NCBI GenBank assembly: GCA_011317545.1
Contig: WUJK01000004.1
Span: 682,001 to 746,000, forward strand
Source of the DNA: Coniella vitis
Lineage: Eukaryota; Ascomycota; Sordariomycetes; Diaporthales; Schizoparmaceae
Length of the DNA: 64,000 bases
Direction: 5' to 3'
The notes beneath the pieces were generated by a model. The model worked only from the letters and a program-made list of their open reading frames with translations. It made no database searches and was not told the origin of the DNA. The translations under genes and the position numbers were made by a program. Of this stretch, positions 43,539-56,824 are shown piece by piece (positions within the stretch are counted from its first letter, which is position 1; every line of letters begins with the position of its first letter).

Positions 43539-44990
43539 GAAGCTACGCCATCCAAGGTTAGCAATGTGTAACTCCATGCAGGGCTTTTGGCTTAGTGGTA
43601 CAGGTGGCAAAGCAAGTCGAAGGTCAAAAACTGATGAACATCGAAATAATCCCAACTAGAGGCTTGCCGATAATGTTATATCATGGCAGCCATATGGGAC
43701 GAGGCGTGGTTGCTGCACACGTTGAATGCTGTGGATCGCTTGTTCGAAAACGGGCAAGCTAAGACACCAAAGTCCCTTGTGTCTTGCATCTCTGAACAAG
43801 GGCACGGGACGGGGGAACACGATGGGCGGTGCTGGTAGGGACAGGAACCCAGCACGAAGAAAAAGAAACCAGGAAGGAACATACTGAGCCAGCTTGTCTG
43901 ACGGGATGCAGAACCAGAACGAGGTCTAGCTCTGCAGGTAAGAGGATGAGATTGGGTGGTGGTGAGGGGTGAATGCGAGCCTCACATGCGAGGAAGGCGC
44001 CAGTTGAGAGGGCGCGCAGTCGGGCGTGCAGGCGTGGAGCGCAGGCGTGGAGCAACGGCAATGTGACGTCCCAGGGCAGTGGGCGGCCAAACAAGGCAGG
44101 AGGCGGGAGCAAAGGCAGTGAGTGAGTGGTGATGAAGTGGCTCTGCAGCAAAACGCCAGAACCCTATGCGATGATAAGACTGGCGTCGAGTCCCACTCAA
44201 GAGTGATTTGAATCCGTTCGATCCGTTCGATCCGTTGAATCCGTCGTCGGTCGATGTCGAGGTCGAGGTCGGTGGTGTCGGGTGTCTCAATCAAAGGAGA
44301 AATCGCCAACAGGCAAGACAAGCACTCCCGCGTCTTTCTGTGCTGTCCAAGACACACCTCGCTGAGGCCAGAGAGGGCGTTTATAGACGCGTGATTAACA
44401 TTACTGTAATACGATGCAGCTATTTCGGGGAATTATTGTTGATTTTTGGCCGTGCAGGTTCGAGTCGAGGGGTGGGCGAGTGGTGGTTTTAGGGGGGGGG
44501 GGCGTGATTGGATTTGTGTGAGAAAGATTGGCGCGTCGATTTGTCGTGAAGTTGGTGAATTGAATCGTGCTGGCTGTAGGGTGCAGAGAGGGTGGAGGGG
44601 GAAAAAGGAAGGAAACAAAGAAACACAAGAGGAAAAAACGACCAAGAATGGGAAAACGGGACGAGGACGGGGATGGGACGATGACGAAGACGACGGGTGA
44701 GCTTGGTGAGGAGAAAAGGGACCCCAAGTGCGAGTCGCAATCTTGAGGCGAAGGAGCGTGCAGACGGGTTGCTCAGTTGCAGGTTGCAGGTTGCAGGAGC
44801 AGCGGCAAGGAAGGACAAGGGCAGGGCAGGGCAGTCGGGCAGGGTTGTGGCTCTTTCCCTTTCGCTCATTCAATCCAATTCGCAGCGAAAGCGAAGGGGC
44901 CGAGGGGGGAACTGAGCGGCGCCAAAACTGACGGAAAAGCGGGGGCCACTGGGGGGGAGGCCCCGAGGTGAGGTACTTTTCCTCCACTAA
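43539..44990. other. SEC2 upstream region
   Basis: Likely promoter and leader, rich in C and CT on the minus strand. A tandem of the 9-mer GATCCGTTC occurs at about 44212-44240. Overlapping frames here are low-complexity shadows. Confidence 0.4.
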
Positions 44991-47900
44991 ACAGCCCAGA
45001 CAGCGTACTACAGCAGCGTGCTACGGGGCAGTTCAAAGGTACGATCGGAAAGCCGGCGGAGCTGCGAGCCTGCGAGGCATGCAAGCAACAGCAACCAACC
45101 GTCACACCTGCTTTAGCTACTGTGTACATACCTAGTCAAGTCCAGCATGCGCAGCAGGCAAGCCTGGCAGCTTGGCGGCTTTTGCTTTGCAGATGGGCTG
45201 GTGGGTCAATTTCTGGGGATGTGTTGGTGCCACTGAAAGCCACTGAAAAGGCCGCTGGGAAAGCCACCAGAAAGCCACTCAAAAGCCACAAAAACCCGCG
45301 TCTGCCGTGGGCTGCTGCCATTCCTGAAAGTGCACAGTACAGCCGACTTCGCATCGGCAGCCTGTCAAAGGTCCCACGGGCTTTGCCCACGCTAGCGCAG
45401 ACAGCAAGCTGATTGGGGAACGGGCGGCCGCAAGGAGAAGAGACCAGGCAGCTGACCAAGGTGACCAGGTGACCTACGAGCTACTAATGTATTGTAATCG
45501 CAGCTAACGACAATCAGCCATTGTCGCCATCGAGGCTTGTTTATCGCCTCGGCAAGGCCACCGCGGCCATGCAGTCCGGCCCAGACCCCCGCTTGGGTCT
45601 CTGCGTCGCTGGGTCGCTAGACAAGCCAGAACCAGCCAGAATATGGGGTAAAAAGAGGTGGTGATGTGAATTGTTGGACGACGGACGGAACGAGGCCTGC
45701 GATACGTACCCAGCACCCTGGGTTTCGCTGGGATGCACAAGGCCTCTCAACGGAACACAATCCGACTGCGGTGATGGACGTCATCTGTAATTTAAAAAAA
45801 AAATTAAAAGAAAACAGAGAATATTGGCGGGCGTGCAAAACCGTGGATAGATTGTCGAGGTTATCTGCTTCCTTGGAAAAGGCGCCAGCAGGGACAGGCA
45901 GCCCAGGTCAGGATGCAGGGTCGTCCCTCCATGAGCCTGAACGACAGCGCTACTATGTACCATGTAGGTGTCCAATTTACATGGTACAGCATCCCGCCCC
46001 TCGTACGCCCAGGGCATTTTCTCAAATCAAGCCTGTCTGTCGACGAAGCCTGACCTTGCCTGACCGTGGCTGGAGGCGTGGGCAGGACAGGGAACCCAGC
46101 TGTTGAGATTTTGTTTTGCGTAATGAGGAAGCGTTGTTGCACTTTGTCAAGACAGATAGATAATACTCCATAGTACATCAAGATACCAAAATACTGTTGC
46201 CAGTCATTGCTAATGCCGCTTCTCAGCAACAGAGATAACGACATTCAAGCGACAAGGTACGCAGGTACGAATCCAAGTATCCAGGTATCCACGGATGTGG
46301 ATAGCTTCTGATACCGGTGATGCAGGACCAGAATGGAAGTACCCCTCTCCATCTGCTGCTGCACCATCAGCAACTGCAGCACATGGGCAGGCGCAGCAAG
46401 TGCCATGAGGCAGTACTATGTACTATGTAGAGGGTGGGGCCGCGGGGGAAAAAGAAGGCCGTGCGTTTTCGGTGACCCGACCGGCGTTGTCCTCATGGCA
46501 AGCATGCATGGCATACCTTCCCATCTTGGCGCTTGGTGCAACACGCACTATGGCTTCCTCGGTTGGGTACAGCCAAGTTGCTCGAACTCTGACTGCAAAA
46601 AGTGAAATTTCGTTTCGTCTCTCGTTGCGAGAGAGAGAGAAGAGAGAGAAGAAAAGGCTAGATGCTGTGTCGTGTCAACTCACGTGGCTCGGCCTGGCCT
46701 GGCCTGGTCTGGATTGTGCTAGCCTGGCCTGCTCAGGCTTGTACTGGAAGGCACTGATTCACAAGGAACAATGAGGTGCAAGAGTTTTGCTCTCCGAGGC
46801 TATAGCAAAAGACAACATCTCAACAGGATATGTTTTCTCTCGGTTTGGTGATGAGCTCGGCTTCCTTCCGTTAGTTTGTACGTTCAAATTGGTGACAGCC
46901 CTGTCCTGCCGGTAAATTAGACGTTGACAGCCATCCTCTCTCTTTTTGCACGTCTTCGCCCTGGTTCAACATCAGGCCAAGCGGAATCTTGATCACTCTG
47001 CCGCCTCATTCAGTCTTTGGGTTGGCATGTTGCCGCCAATTCTTCAACAAGATATCGTTGACATTCTAGTCAAGGTTGACTACGTTCATCCCCCCCCCCC
47101 CAAAAAAAAGAAAAGCGACGGGATTCAAGAGATCTGCTGAGCCCTAAATCCAAAACTGGGAGCGCTCCTTCCGATCCCAGCTCGAGCCTTGATAAGATTT
47201 CTGCCAGCCGCCCGCCACCTGCCGGCCGTCTGACCAGCTGGCAGAGCTGGGCGTTCCATGCTGACCCTTTCGCTTGCACTTCATCATCACCGGCGTTGGA
47301 CAACGGCAGCTGAACAGCTTCCCATCCACTGGTTCTATAAATAGGTATACTGCATCCTGCACCTCATCATGCAATGGCTTGTTAGCTGCTGCCGCGCTCA
47401 CCACTCCCTTTATGGCGGCGTTCCATTTGCTGCAACGCCAGCGTGGCACTTGGTGTCATCACAAACTAACTACCTAGGTAGCAGCGAGCCTGCCGTCTGC
47501 TCGTCCCGTTTCCCTTGATGCATGTACTATGTACAGCATCTCAGCCGACAGCTGTAACTATGTTTGTGTGGTGGGCCTGCGTGGTTTTGTTTCACAACTT
47601 CAAGAGACTTTTTGTTTCCATGGGTGTGTTTGAGAGCCAGAGCAGGCTCCTTTGCATGGCACAAAACGGCAAGGGAGATTCATCAGGCGAGGGGGATGGA
47701 TACTTGGGAAAGGGGATCATATCGCTCAAACTTTTGGGCAATTAAATTTACCAAAAGCGGCGAGAACTTTCTGCTCCCCCATTCTATATCAACATCCGTT
47801 AGTTCCATAGTCGACTCGACTCACGCACGTGCTGACGGAATCTCCGTGAAGCATCTCAGGGGGGAGGGAGAAGATAAGATCAATGGCGAACAATTAGCAT

Positions 47901-49535
47901 GCAATTTGTTGCCATTTCGCGTTTCCCCTTCTCTGCGCGAATTCTGAGTATTTATCTCTTCTTTTTCTTTTTTCGGTGTCTCTGGTAATAATAGGGAATC
48001 AGGAAGGTTGGTCTGTGTGTCTAAAATGACCAGAGCATTCATAGTATATTATATGAATGTGATAGAATGCATTTAGTCCGTGTCTGTGCTTGCCCATTTG
48101 CAGATTATTATATGATATTTGCTCCAGGTGAAGCTCGCCAAAAGCTCATACGCTTCCCCCCTTCTACAGGCTCCACTATAGCACGTACACAGGCAGACAG
48201 GCACACAAACTCAGTTTGAGTTTGTACCTAGTAAACATAGTACCGTAGGCTGCAATACCACCTACCAAACCCGGTATGGCTTTTTTGCTCACCCCATGTA
48301 CAAGTACCTGAAGTACATTAGATACGGATTACGCGTGGGCGCTGAAGCTTCTACCAGAGGCACTGGCTCGGTCGGGCTCGGGCCCTCCCCGGATCGTCAA
48401 CCAAAGACGTCTCGCCTGAAACACACCCATCTTGTTAAGTCTTTTGGCGCTCCACTCCAGGTTCGGATATAATGAATCCAGAGATGATGAGTATACAGAG
48501 TATGTGTCGCACTCCTGATACTTTATCCGTTGGAAGGGGATGCTCTGCCCATATCCATTTATTTACATTGCTTCGCTTATTGGGCACACGTTCAAACAGG
48601 CTGGGACGCGTGGATAGGGTAAAGTGAATAGCGATATATCTTGCCGCAAAAACTCTACAGTCGTCTCAGAAGATTGCGTAGTATATAACCCTGCCAGCGT
48701 GCTGGAATACTCTGGACTCTCAACTTTTTCTATCGGTTTTCTCATGGACCTACTACTCTGTATGTGCTGCATGGGATACTTACTTACATACTCATGCAGA
48801 TCCTCGCACTGCCTGAAACCAAGCACATCAAGAAGCCCCTAGGCACACCGATTTACCAGTCGATCAGTGGGGAGGGAGAGGGGAGTTTGACCGGCATAAC
48901 GAACCCGGCGGACATACATGTCTACTTTGTCACTATGTCTCCATTCCTCAGCGGTGGGTGGTCCGATTGTTGTATTATTATATTTTTTAATTAGCCGCGC
49001 TTTCACACAACCTTTTTTAGTCGGTTGCACAGCCACACTGAGGGAGAAAGAGAAACTGTCTACAAGTACTTTACATCCATACTATGTATAGTACATGCGT
49101 GCTTTATTATTCCAGTAGCTGCATGTGAATGGCCCACTTTGGTGCATGTGGATGTACACATAGTACATAGTATACCGTCTATAAATGGGGTAGACAAACC
49201 GACAACAGAGATACACATATACACGAAAGCTGCATCTGATGTTGGGATATCTCGGCAAACGTGCTGCGCTTTTCTCGACCGCGCTAGCCTTATTAGACTA
49301 ATATCCTATATAGTACATGGTACACAATGGTTGATATTAAATTCCCCCGTGGTCAAAAAGACGAGCAAGGCGCTTTAGAGTGTTGATCTATTCAATGGAG
49401 TGCTTGGTGAATTGGAATTTGTTTTTGGCTGTTGTGGATAAAAAGGCTTCATATGGTCAAGGTTCCCTCAACTTTTCCCCCTGAAGCCCTCGAGATAAAG
49501 AAGACACCGCTGCTTACACTACCCTGCTATGATTA

Positions 49536-49596
<61 letters not shown>

Positions 49597-50644
49597 CAGA
49601 CTAAAACATATTGTCCGCGGAAAGGAAACTCAAGGAAGGGGCTTTTGGTTAGCAGAAATGGTGGCTCTGGGTCCAGTGTCCAAAGTCCCGCATCACATAC
49701 AGCGAATTTTGGCTCGAAACCTTTGCTACATATGCTGGCAGTGATTGGATCAAGCTGACCATCCGTCTTTGAAGAGGAGGCTTAATAGTAGATGATGGAT
49801 ATTTTGAATAAACCAATAGTCCGCGATGAAGCAAGAACACATGTATCTTCAGAAAAAAGCGAGGAGAAGACGCAGACAAGTCTAGAAACAATCCCGCCAT
49901 AAATGCTTTGCTAATACCAATATCAATGTGCTGAGTCTATACCATCCGATATATTGGTGATAGAACATGTTTACGTCCCAGCCACATAATACCTACGAAC
50001 ACAAACGACTCCAAACCACACGTGAAATGATCTCTGATCCCAAGGTGCGCGGAAACTCGACTCTTCGCCCTTCTCCTTTGACCCATACATCGATCAATCA
50101 AGGAGGATTGGAACCATAACCTTCATGTGGAACGATACAATGATGCTTCATGGTTTGTAGTGTAGCTTCCACAAACTTTTCCGAACACCCCACAACAGAG
50201 GAGCCGCACATTCACGAGATACAAATACAACGCACTCAATCCCGATCAGAATATTCTTCTTTGATTTAATCACCTTTAACTTTTCTAATGTCCCTGTGCT
50301 TATGCTTATGCTTTCATGCTTGTGTGTTGTGCGTTTCGTGTATGTCTCTCTATGCGTCGCTTTCCAAAAACAAAAGAGAAGTTGTTCAACAAAACAAAAG
50401 GAACAAACCCTTCCATCCATATGATCATCCAAAAATCAACCAATCCATCCCAAGTCAAATCACCTCAAACAAAAACCACGCTTCCAACTTTACTTTCCCC
50501 CGATGAATCAATCCGTCAAGCCAAAGAGAAAAAAAACCGAGAAAAAGAGTACACACCACGAGAAATGACTTAACCTTCCTCTGGGTTTCTTTACACAGAA
50601 TGGGCAGAATTATTGGGAAAAAAAAAAAAAGAGAAGCTGTTCTC
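44991..50644. other. Long gene-poor interval
   Basis: Over about 5.6 kb no frame exceeds about 150 codons and none shows a domain or a convincing exon chain. Notable items are repeated TACTATGTAC motifs, a T20-A37 homopolymer palindrome (49538-49594) and a poly-C/poly-A junction near 47090-47110. It may hold regulatory DNA of SEC2 and SSK1 or non-coding transcripts, but the sequence alone does not show this. Confidence 0.5.
49538..49594. repeat. T20-A37 homopolymer palindrome
   Basis: Twenty T are followed directly by thirty-seven A. This could be a perfect hairpin or a poly-A insertion scar. Homopolymer lengths are often unreliable in assemblies. Confidence 0.8.
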
Positions 50645-53600
50645 TCAAGCAGTAGCCGAAACAGCTTGCACCAATCCAGATCTCGCCTTCTTGCTCCTTG
50701 TCGTCTTGGAGGCGGCCGACTTGGTTTTGTCGTCAGCGGCACTCCCACTATTCGCCTGCTGCGCAAAGTCCTTCCACTGGCGCCACCCGTCAAAGTCAAT
50801 GAGCGCCTGCATACATCCCCACTCCATGACTTTTCGTTCAAGCCACACAAAGTTGACTGGCTGTGATCCCTTTGTGGTTAGTGATATTTACATTGGGCGA
50901 ATTATTAACTTTGTTCATTCTCATTGTTTCGTTGTGAAAACAGACAAGAGAGAAAAAGCAAATACAAAAAGAGAGATGGTGGAGGAGAGAGAAATACATA
51001 CCTTTGTCAAGAAATCATTACATCCGGCCGCGAGTGCCTCGTGACGATCACTTTGCAGCGAACTGGCCGTAAGCGCAACGATAATCACAGGACTCTTGAA
51101 CAAGTCCATGTTCACCAACTTATCCTTCTCGTCAGGCTCGCCCTTCACCTCCTCGGGCGCCGTGGAAGCAGCCGAGCTAAACACGCCAATGGAATTCACA
51201 CGCTCCAGCCGCCGAATCTCACGTGTGGCGTCAAGTCCGCTCATGACAGGTAGCTGAATGTCCATGAGCACCAAATGGAACCCGCCGTTTCGCCACTTGG
51301 TGACTGCATCGCGTCCGTTCATGGCCGTGCTCCAGCGGACCTTGAGGCGTTTCACAAAAGCTTCGAGTAGTTTCAGGTTGATAATGTTGTCTTCTACAAT
51401 CAGTACGTTAATGGGCGGCACGCTGCCGTTGAGCATGCCCTTTGGCAAGGCCGGGTGGTCGATATTCTTCTTCTTCTTGGACTTGGCGGACGGGCGAGGG
51501 CTGGATACGCGAGGTGGTGGGGTGGCGGCGCGCTGAGGGATGCCTCCAACACCAGGACCACCGCCTACACCGACACCGGGAACTCCTCCCGGACCACCGT
51601 CGACACCGATACTGTTGGCACCACCAGGAGGCGTGGGCAAGGGAGGCGGCTGGGGCCCTCCAGCGACCTGCGATGAGTGCTCTGAAGCTTCCGAGTGAGT
51701 CCGTGAACGCGACGATTTATTACTACTACTGGTGTGCGAGTGATGGATCAGATTAATGGACTGCGTACCGTGAGGTGCTGCGGCGGCTGCGGCGAGTATG
51801 GAGCCCTGGTGAGCGGTGCCCGAGGACATGTTGATGAGGGTCGGCGAGGACGTATGCTGTCTTCCTAGACGGGGTCGTTCCGGCCGTTCTCTGTAGGTGC
51901 GCGCGCGAGCGGCGCCGTTGCCGCCACCGCCTGGCGAAGGAATCTGGGGCACCTGGCCAGTGGAAAGAACCGAGATGGCGTGCGGATGAGAGGATCCCGT
52001 GGATGGAGCGGTAACGGTAACGGGGAGGGTGGAGATGGCGCCGGGGCCAAAGTAGTCGTTGGCCGTCTCTAGGGGTCTCGAATCGCTGACATAGTACTGG
52101 ATATGGGGCGCGTGCGGTGGACCGGCGCGTGGAGAGGCTCGCGGGGTGCGACGTAGCGGCACGTCGATAACGAGAGCGTCGTCGACCGTCTGTCCTGTGG
52201 GAAAGTAAGCGTCCAAAGTGCGGGCCATGGGCTCCTCGGGGCCGAGAATGCGCTCCTGCTGGTTGCCGCCGGGTCGGATGCGCAGGGTGATATCGGGGGC
52301 GTCGAACTGGCGACCGAGCGAGTTTGCGTACTTGCGCAAAATCATGTCGCGCACGTCGTCGACCACGTCGTCTTCGTGGATGGTCACGAGGGTGGCCGAG
52401 CCGCCGGGTCGCTTGACCCAAATCTTCCGGGTGACCATGTTGGCGCTAATTGGCAGCAAGTGATCAGAATTGAGACTGTTGTTTTGATTACTATTATTAT
52501 GATTATTCGAAGCCAAAGAGACGGCGTCGTCGTCGGGTGGAGAATCGTGCAGAAGGGTCTGAATCAGGGTGGATTGGCGGTTCGACAAGAGAGATTGCCG
52601 GCGCGTTGGCGCACGTGGACGGAGGTTCGGTGGTAGGGCCGACGCAGCAGACGTGGGAGCCCAGGTCGGAGCTGCTGTTGTTGTTGCCGAAATGGTGGAC
52701 GAGTAGCGGCCGAGTGGAGACGTAGGAGCGGCCGAGGCGGAGGCGCTGTAGATGGACGAGTTTGGCGAGAGGTTCGAAGGCGCGCTGAACGAGGCTGGCG
52801 GCAGGGCAATGTGCAGTGGCCTGCCGCCCGAACTCTTTGGCGTGCGAGGGCGCTGGTGATGGTTGTGGAGGTACTTCTTGGAGGGCGAGGCTAGCGCGGT
52901 GGCAGGGAAGGGCGAGGGCAATTGCGAGGATGACAGAGATCGATGGAGTTGGTGGTGAGGATTGAGTTGCGAGTTGTGGAGATGGGAAAGATGGTGCTTG
53001 TAGCGAGCTTGAGGAGAAAGCAGATGCGCCCCTACTGCTGCTGGGTCAAGGTCTGTCGCTGCGCTAAATGAGTGGCTGCTCATTATGCTAGCGGCATCGG
53101 CATCCGCGTTGGTATCGGCGAGGCCCAGCAGGTCCTGCTCGTGAATGCTGGGCAGCAGCTTGTTTGTGCGCGCCGAATAAGCGGCCATGTCGCTGTTGTC
53201 AGGGGAGGAGTCGGACCCCGCCGGGCTAAGACCTGTAGCTAGCGCAGTAGGGGCCTGGGCCTCTGAAGCTTCAGGGGGTGCCGACGCTGGAGCAGGCCCT
53301 GTAGTGGTAGTAGCGGTGATGCTGGGGACCGCAACAATAGCTGGAGCGTCTGTGCTTATGACCGCTGTATCGTTGACCTTGTTGTCGATGTCGATGTCTG
53401 GACGAGTTTGATGGCTTGGCAGGGCGGCAGAAGATGGGCCAGATGAAGAGCTAGGAGGCACGTCGCAGGCACTGTTATTATTACCATCAGGAACGGGGAT
53501 CTCATTCACAATTTGCGACTCGTGTGCGACGGTGGCTCCCTTGTTGTGGTGCTGCCGATCGTCTGCAGCCACCGCCGCCGCTGCGCGCCCGCCCTCAGCT

Positions 53601-53848
53601 GCGGCCCCTCTGTCTCTGTCTCTGTCTCTGTGTTGACTCTCGGGTCGTGAACCAAAGTCGGCAAATGCGTTGGTGTTGCTGTAATTGTTGGCGGTGGTGC
53701 TGCTGCTCCCGTGGCTGCCCGACGACGACCTGGCGCTGGATCTCGACAGCAACGACGGGATCCCCATCGCGGGCAACCCCCCAAGCCCGCCCATCGCAGA
53801 GTGCCGTCGCTTGAAGCGCGCCCGCACCTTGGCTGCAAACTCGGCCAT
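50645..53848 (-). CDS. SSK1: Response regulator SSK1 (HOG osmotic-stress phosphorelay)
   Basis: This is the output regulator of the Sln1/hybrid histidine kinase phosphorelay that activates the Ssk2-type MAPKKK in the HOG pathway. Exons are 51002-53848 and 50645-50860, giving 1020 aa, with a 141-nt intron. The receiver domain starts near residue 812 (NVLIVEDN). The phosphoacceptor Asp is about residue 863 in VLMDIQLPVMSG, and the conserved Lys is in DFLTK, right at the exon junction, followed by PVNFVWLERKVMEWG. A fungal SSK1 N-domain (TRKIWVKRPGGSATLV, about 470-600) precedes it. The rest is Ser/Pro/Gly-rich and disordered. Start 53848 (MAEFAAKVRARFKRRHS) fits the family better than the open frame to 54133, which is His/Pro low complexity. 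Confidence 0.92.
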
Positions 53849-56207
53849 TACGGCTGCTTGAGGGGCAGCGAGGGGATGCCTCCCATAAGGGTGGGTGTGG
53901 GTGTGGGTGTGTGGGCGCAAGGCTGGTGAGGTTGAAGGATGCGGATGAGGTTGAGCTTGTGGCTGTGGCTGTTGCTCAAAGAAGGAGGAACGCGGATTCG
54001 ATGGATGAGGGAAGAGGGAAAGAGCAGCAACAGGTACCCGCGTACCATGTGCAGGTACAGGTACAAGATGACATTGATATGAAAGACGGAAATTGGAGAT
54101 GATCTCTTTCCCGCCAAACAATGAGAGCAACACGAAATAGTAAACAAAACAAGGTCAACAGTCCGGTTGGTGGAACAAGAGACGAGCAAACACCGCCAAA
54201 CTCTTTCCCATCGACAAACGGGCTCGAAGGGGTGCAGGACGCGTTCGAACTCGACCTTTAAGATGCATATCTGGATTTGGGGGGCCACAAGTGCCTGCGA
54301 CTCTTGGGCTGCTTGGATGGGAGGCGCGGCCCGTCAAAAAGCTCGCCTCCACTTTAACACGCCAGCCCATGTCTACCCAGCGGATCCCCCGCCCATTGGG
54401 CAGCACCCCCAGGCCCAGCCAGCACTACTATAGTAACTATCATAGGACACCCGTAGGCCCAAGACCTTTGGAACCTTATTAGGCCTCTGCAGGCCCTGCT
54501 AGCCTACAGGGCCCCGCCCCCAGCTCACCTTCATCAAGGCGATCGAGATCATAAGCACGTGCAACGTGCAAAAGGGTGGCCGCCATTAATCACCAGATTC
54601 GGCCTTTTCCATATCTGGATTTTTCTTTTCAGCATCCTTTACCATCCTTGAGTCGAGGCTATCACATCGTGATGATTGGTTGCCTCCTAATTACAGCAGC
54701 CCAGAGGTATAATAAACATACTATCTACCATCCATGGGACGTTAATTTCAGCAGCATTTCGTACAGTTTTTTCTTTTCTTTTTTTCTTTTTTCTGCTGAG
54801 ACACGTTTCGCCAACAACTCAGACACGTTGAGATCAAATCCTCACTGACAGACCAATGTCTCTCGTCTTAGTGGTCGCACAGTAATGCACAACTCGGACC
54901 GCTGTTTACAAGTATATGCCGCTTTCTCCCATCACATGAATGCCAGACGGAGCCACAAAATTCTGTCCAGAGTGTGGGCCTTTTCAAACCTATCGTAATC
55001 AGTCGTTGAATAAAGTCATCTGATGACAAAAAAGGTACTCCTTGGCCTTCGTCGCCTCTCAAAGTTACATGGTCGCCTAGAAAGCTGTCGAGTCGTCAAG
55101 ACGGAAAACAAGGCTGTATCCCGCTTGGGAGGTGTATCATGCTCGTCCAAGTGGCGACAACATCACCACCGCGGCTCGGTCCGCTTGGCCTCGCTTCGCC
55201 GATTTGACTTTGGGGATTTGGAACTGGAGAGGGGGGCTGTCTGCAGATCATGGGGACGTAAAGTCCAGTGTAATACTTGCATGGGCAGGGGAGGATATCG
55301 TTTTTAAATATGTGGTGCGTGTAAGTGTGAGAAATGAGAGGCTGCAGCAAATTCCCAGAATACTTCGAGCGTTATCTAGTCACAAAGTGTCGAGTTGTAG
55401 AATTAGCTGAAGGTCTGCTGCGTCGCAGCATGATTTTCACGACGGGGCAATGACAAGACTGCCTCTTGCTTGGCAAGTAGCACAGTACTTGTAACGAGTA
55501 CAAAAACTGACCATCTTCCATCAAGGGGAATTCGGTTATCAGTCACTACTATGTATAGCCGTTATATCATTGAATTGCCATATCATTCCAGCGGTTGAGA
55601 ACGAGGGTTTGAGGGGATTATCTAGTCAAATATCCTCTGGCTCACCTTGAAAGACATCACCTGCTACTAGTCAATTGATACAAAATGTACTCACCCTTTG
55701 CGGAAACGTAGCGGCAGACATTTTAACTGCTAGATGAGGCAGAATCGTTAACACTTTGCCTATCTATACAAGACGACCCGCTATGTAATCACTAACACAT
55801 TGCCTCTATACGTATTATCCCTCCTCACTTACCAAGTCGGATCGTAATTTCTATCTGTCTTGATAGATTCATCCAAAATCCTCACTCACAAAACGAGCTA
55901 TTCTATTGGCTACTGACTACCGCGGGAAGCGTGTAACATGCCACCCTGCACTCTCTTGTGAAGCCAAGTTCTCGCGAGCATAGAGAGTGTTTCACGTAGC
56001 AAAAGTCATGTCATTTGTTCTTCATCTTGGGACGACGCTTGCCTGGATATAGAAATACACGGAGAAGAAAATATACTCCCAATAGTTTCTTTATTAAGAA
56101 GATTACCAAATGGCAATATATTGCAAAAACTTTCCCTTTTCACTTCACAGTCACCAAGATAAAATACTCTTCTGAGTGATTAGGGCATATGGCTTTCGTA
56201 TCCTGTT
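53849..56207. other. SSK1 upstream region and intergenic
   Basis: The SSK1 leader contains a GTGGGTGTGG microsatellite near 53890-53915 and GTACAGGTAC repeats near 54045-54065. From 54600 to 56200 there are only short frames without support. Confidence 0.45.
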
Positions 56208-56740
56208 TCAGCCATGATACTGCTGGAGGTTATACCGTAAATCTACTAAAGTGGTTAGTGAGCATCTTAATAGTTGACGCCCAACAACATCCAAAGGACG
56301 AAGCGATGAGAAAAGGCAACATAAAACCCACCATTTCCAAATGGGCATAACACTCGTTTTCGGTGCAATTGTCAATGCAATAGGAAAGATACTTACAAAC
56401 TGAGTCTGTCGAGTCATTAACCCCAATCTGAAGACTCAAGTTAGCAAATACCTGTTAGCAAGCAATAACGCTTGGACAGCACACTCAGATATGCCAAGTC
56501 TCTCACCAGCGCCGCGCCAAGCAAAGATCTCAACATGCGAGACACGACAGGACTCCCCAGCCGAGAACAATCGAGTTTTGGCAGGAAAATGAGACTTAAG
56601 ACTCTGACACAGATGAAGGGGGTGCTTGTGTCGACAGTAGCTGCCATGTAGAGCAAATGGATGGCAGAAAGAATATATAGAGACTGTGGGCTTCCCATGT
56701 AAACGGCTTTTTTCCAATACATGGCTTTTTCTTTTACCAT
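56208..56740 (-). CDS. Putative spliced small protein, 100 aa, divergent from the effector candidate
   Basis: Three exons (56507-56740, 56397-56427 and 56208-56245) join in one frame. Intron 1 (79 nt) has GTGAGA, a GCTAAC branch site 11 nt before CAG. Intron 2 (151 nt) has GTAAGT, a CACTAAC branch site and TAG. The product is hydrophobic in its first half (SLYILSAIHLLYMAATV), has two Cys, and ends with NLQQYHG. No family is recognised. Its ATG is only 84 bp from the ATG of the plus-strand secreted-protein gene. Two near-ideal introns that preserve frame support it, but chance or an antisense transcript remains possible. Confidence 0.35.
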
Positions 56741-56824
56741 TTCAATTGACTCTCAACCAGTTCGCTACAATCAAAAGACGTTAGAATATTTGCACCAAAG
56801 ATTTATATATCATATCCTCTCAAC

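Noticed and set aside
45666..46106. 146-codon plus-strand frame in the gene-poor interval
   Set aside because: Low-complexity basic sequence with several overlapping frames of similar length and no conserved motif.
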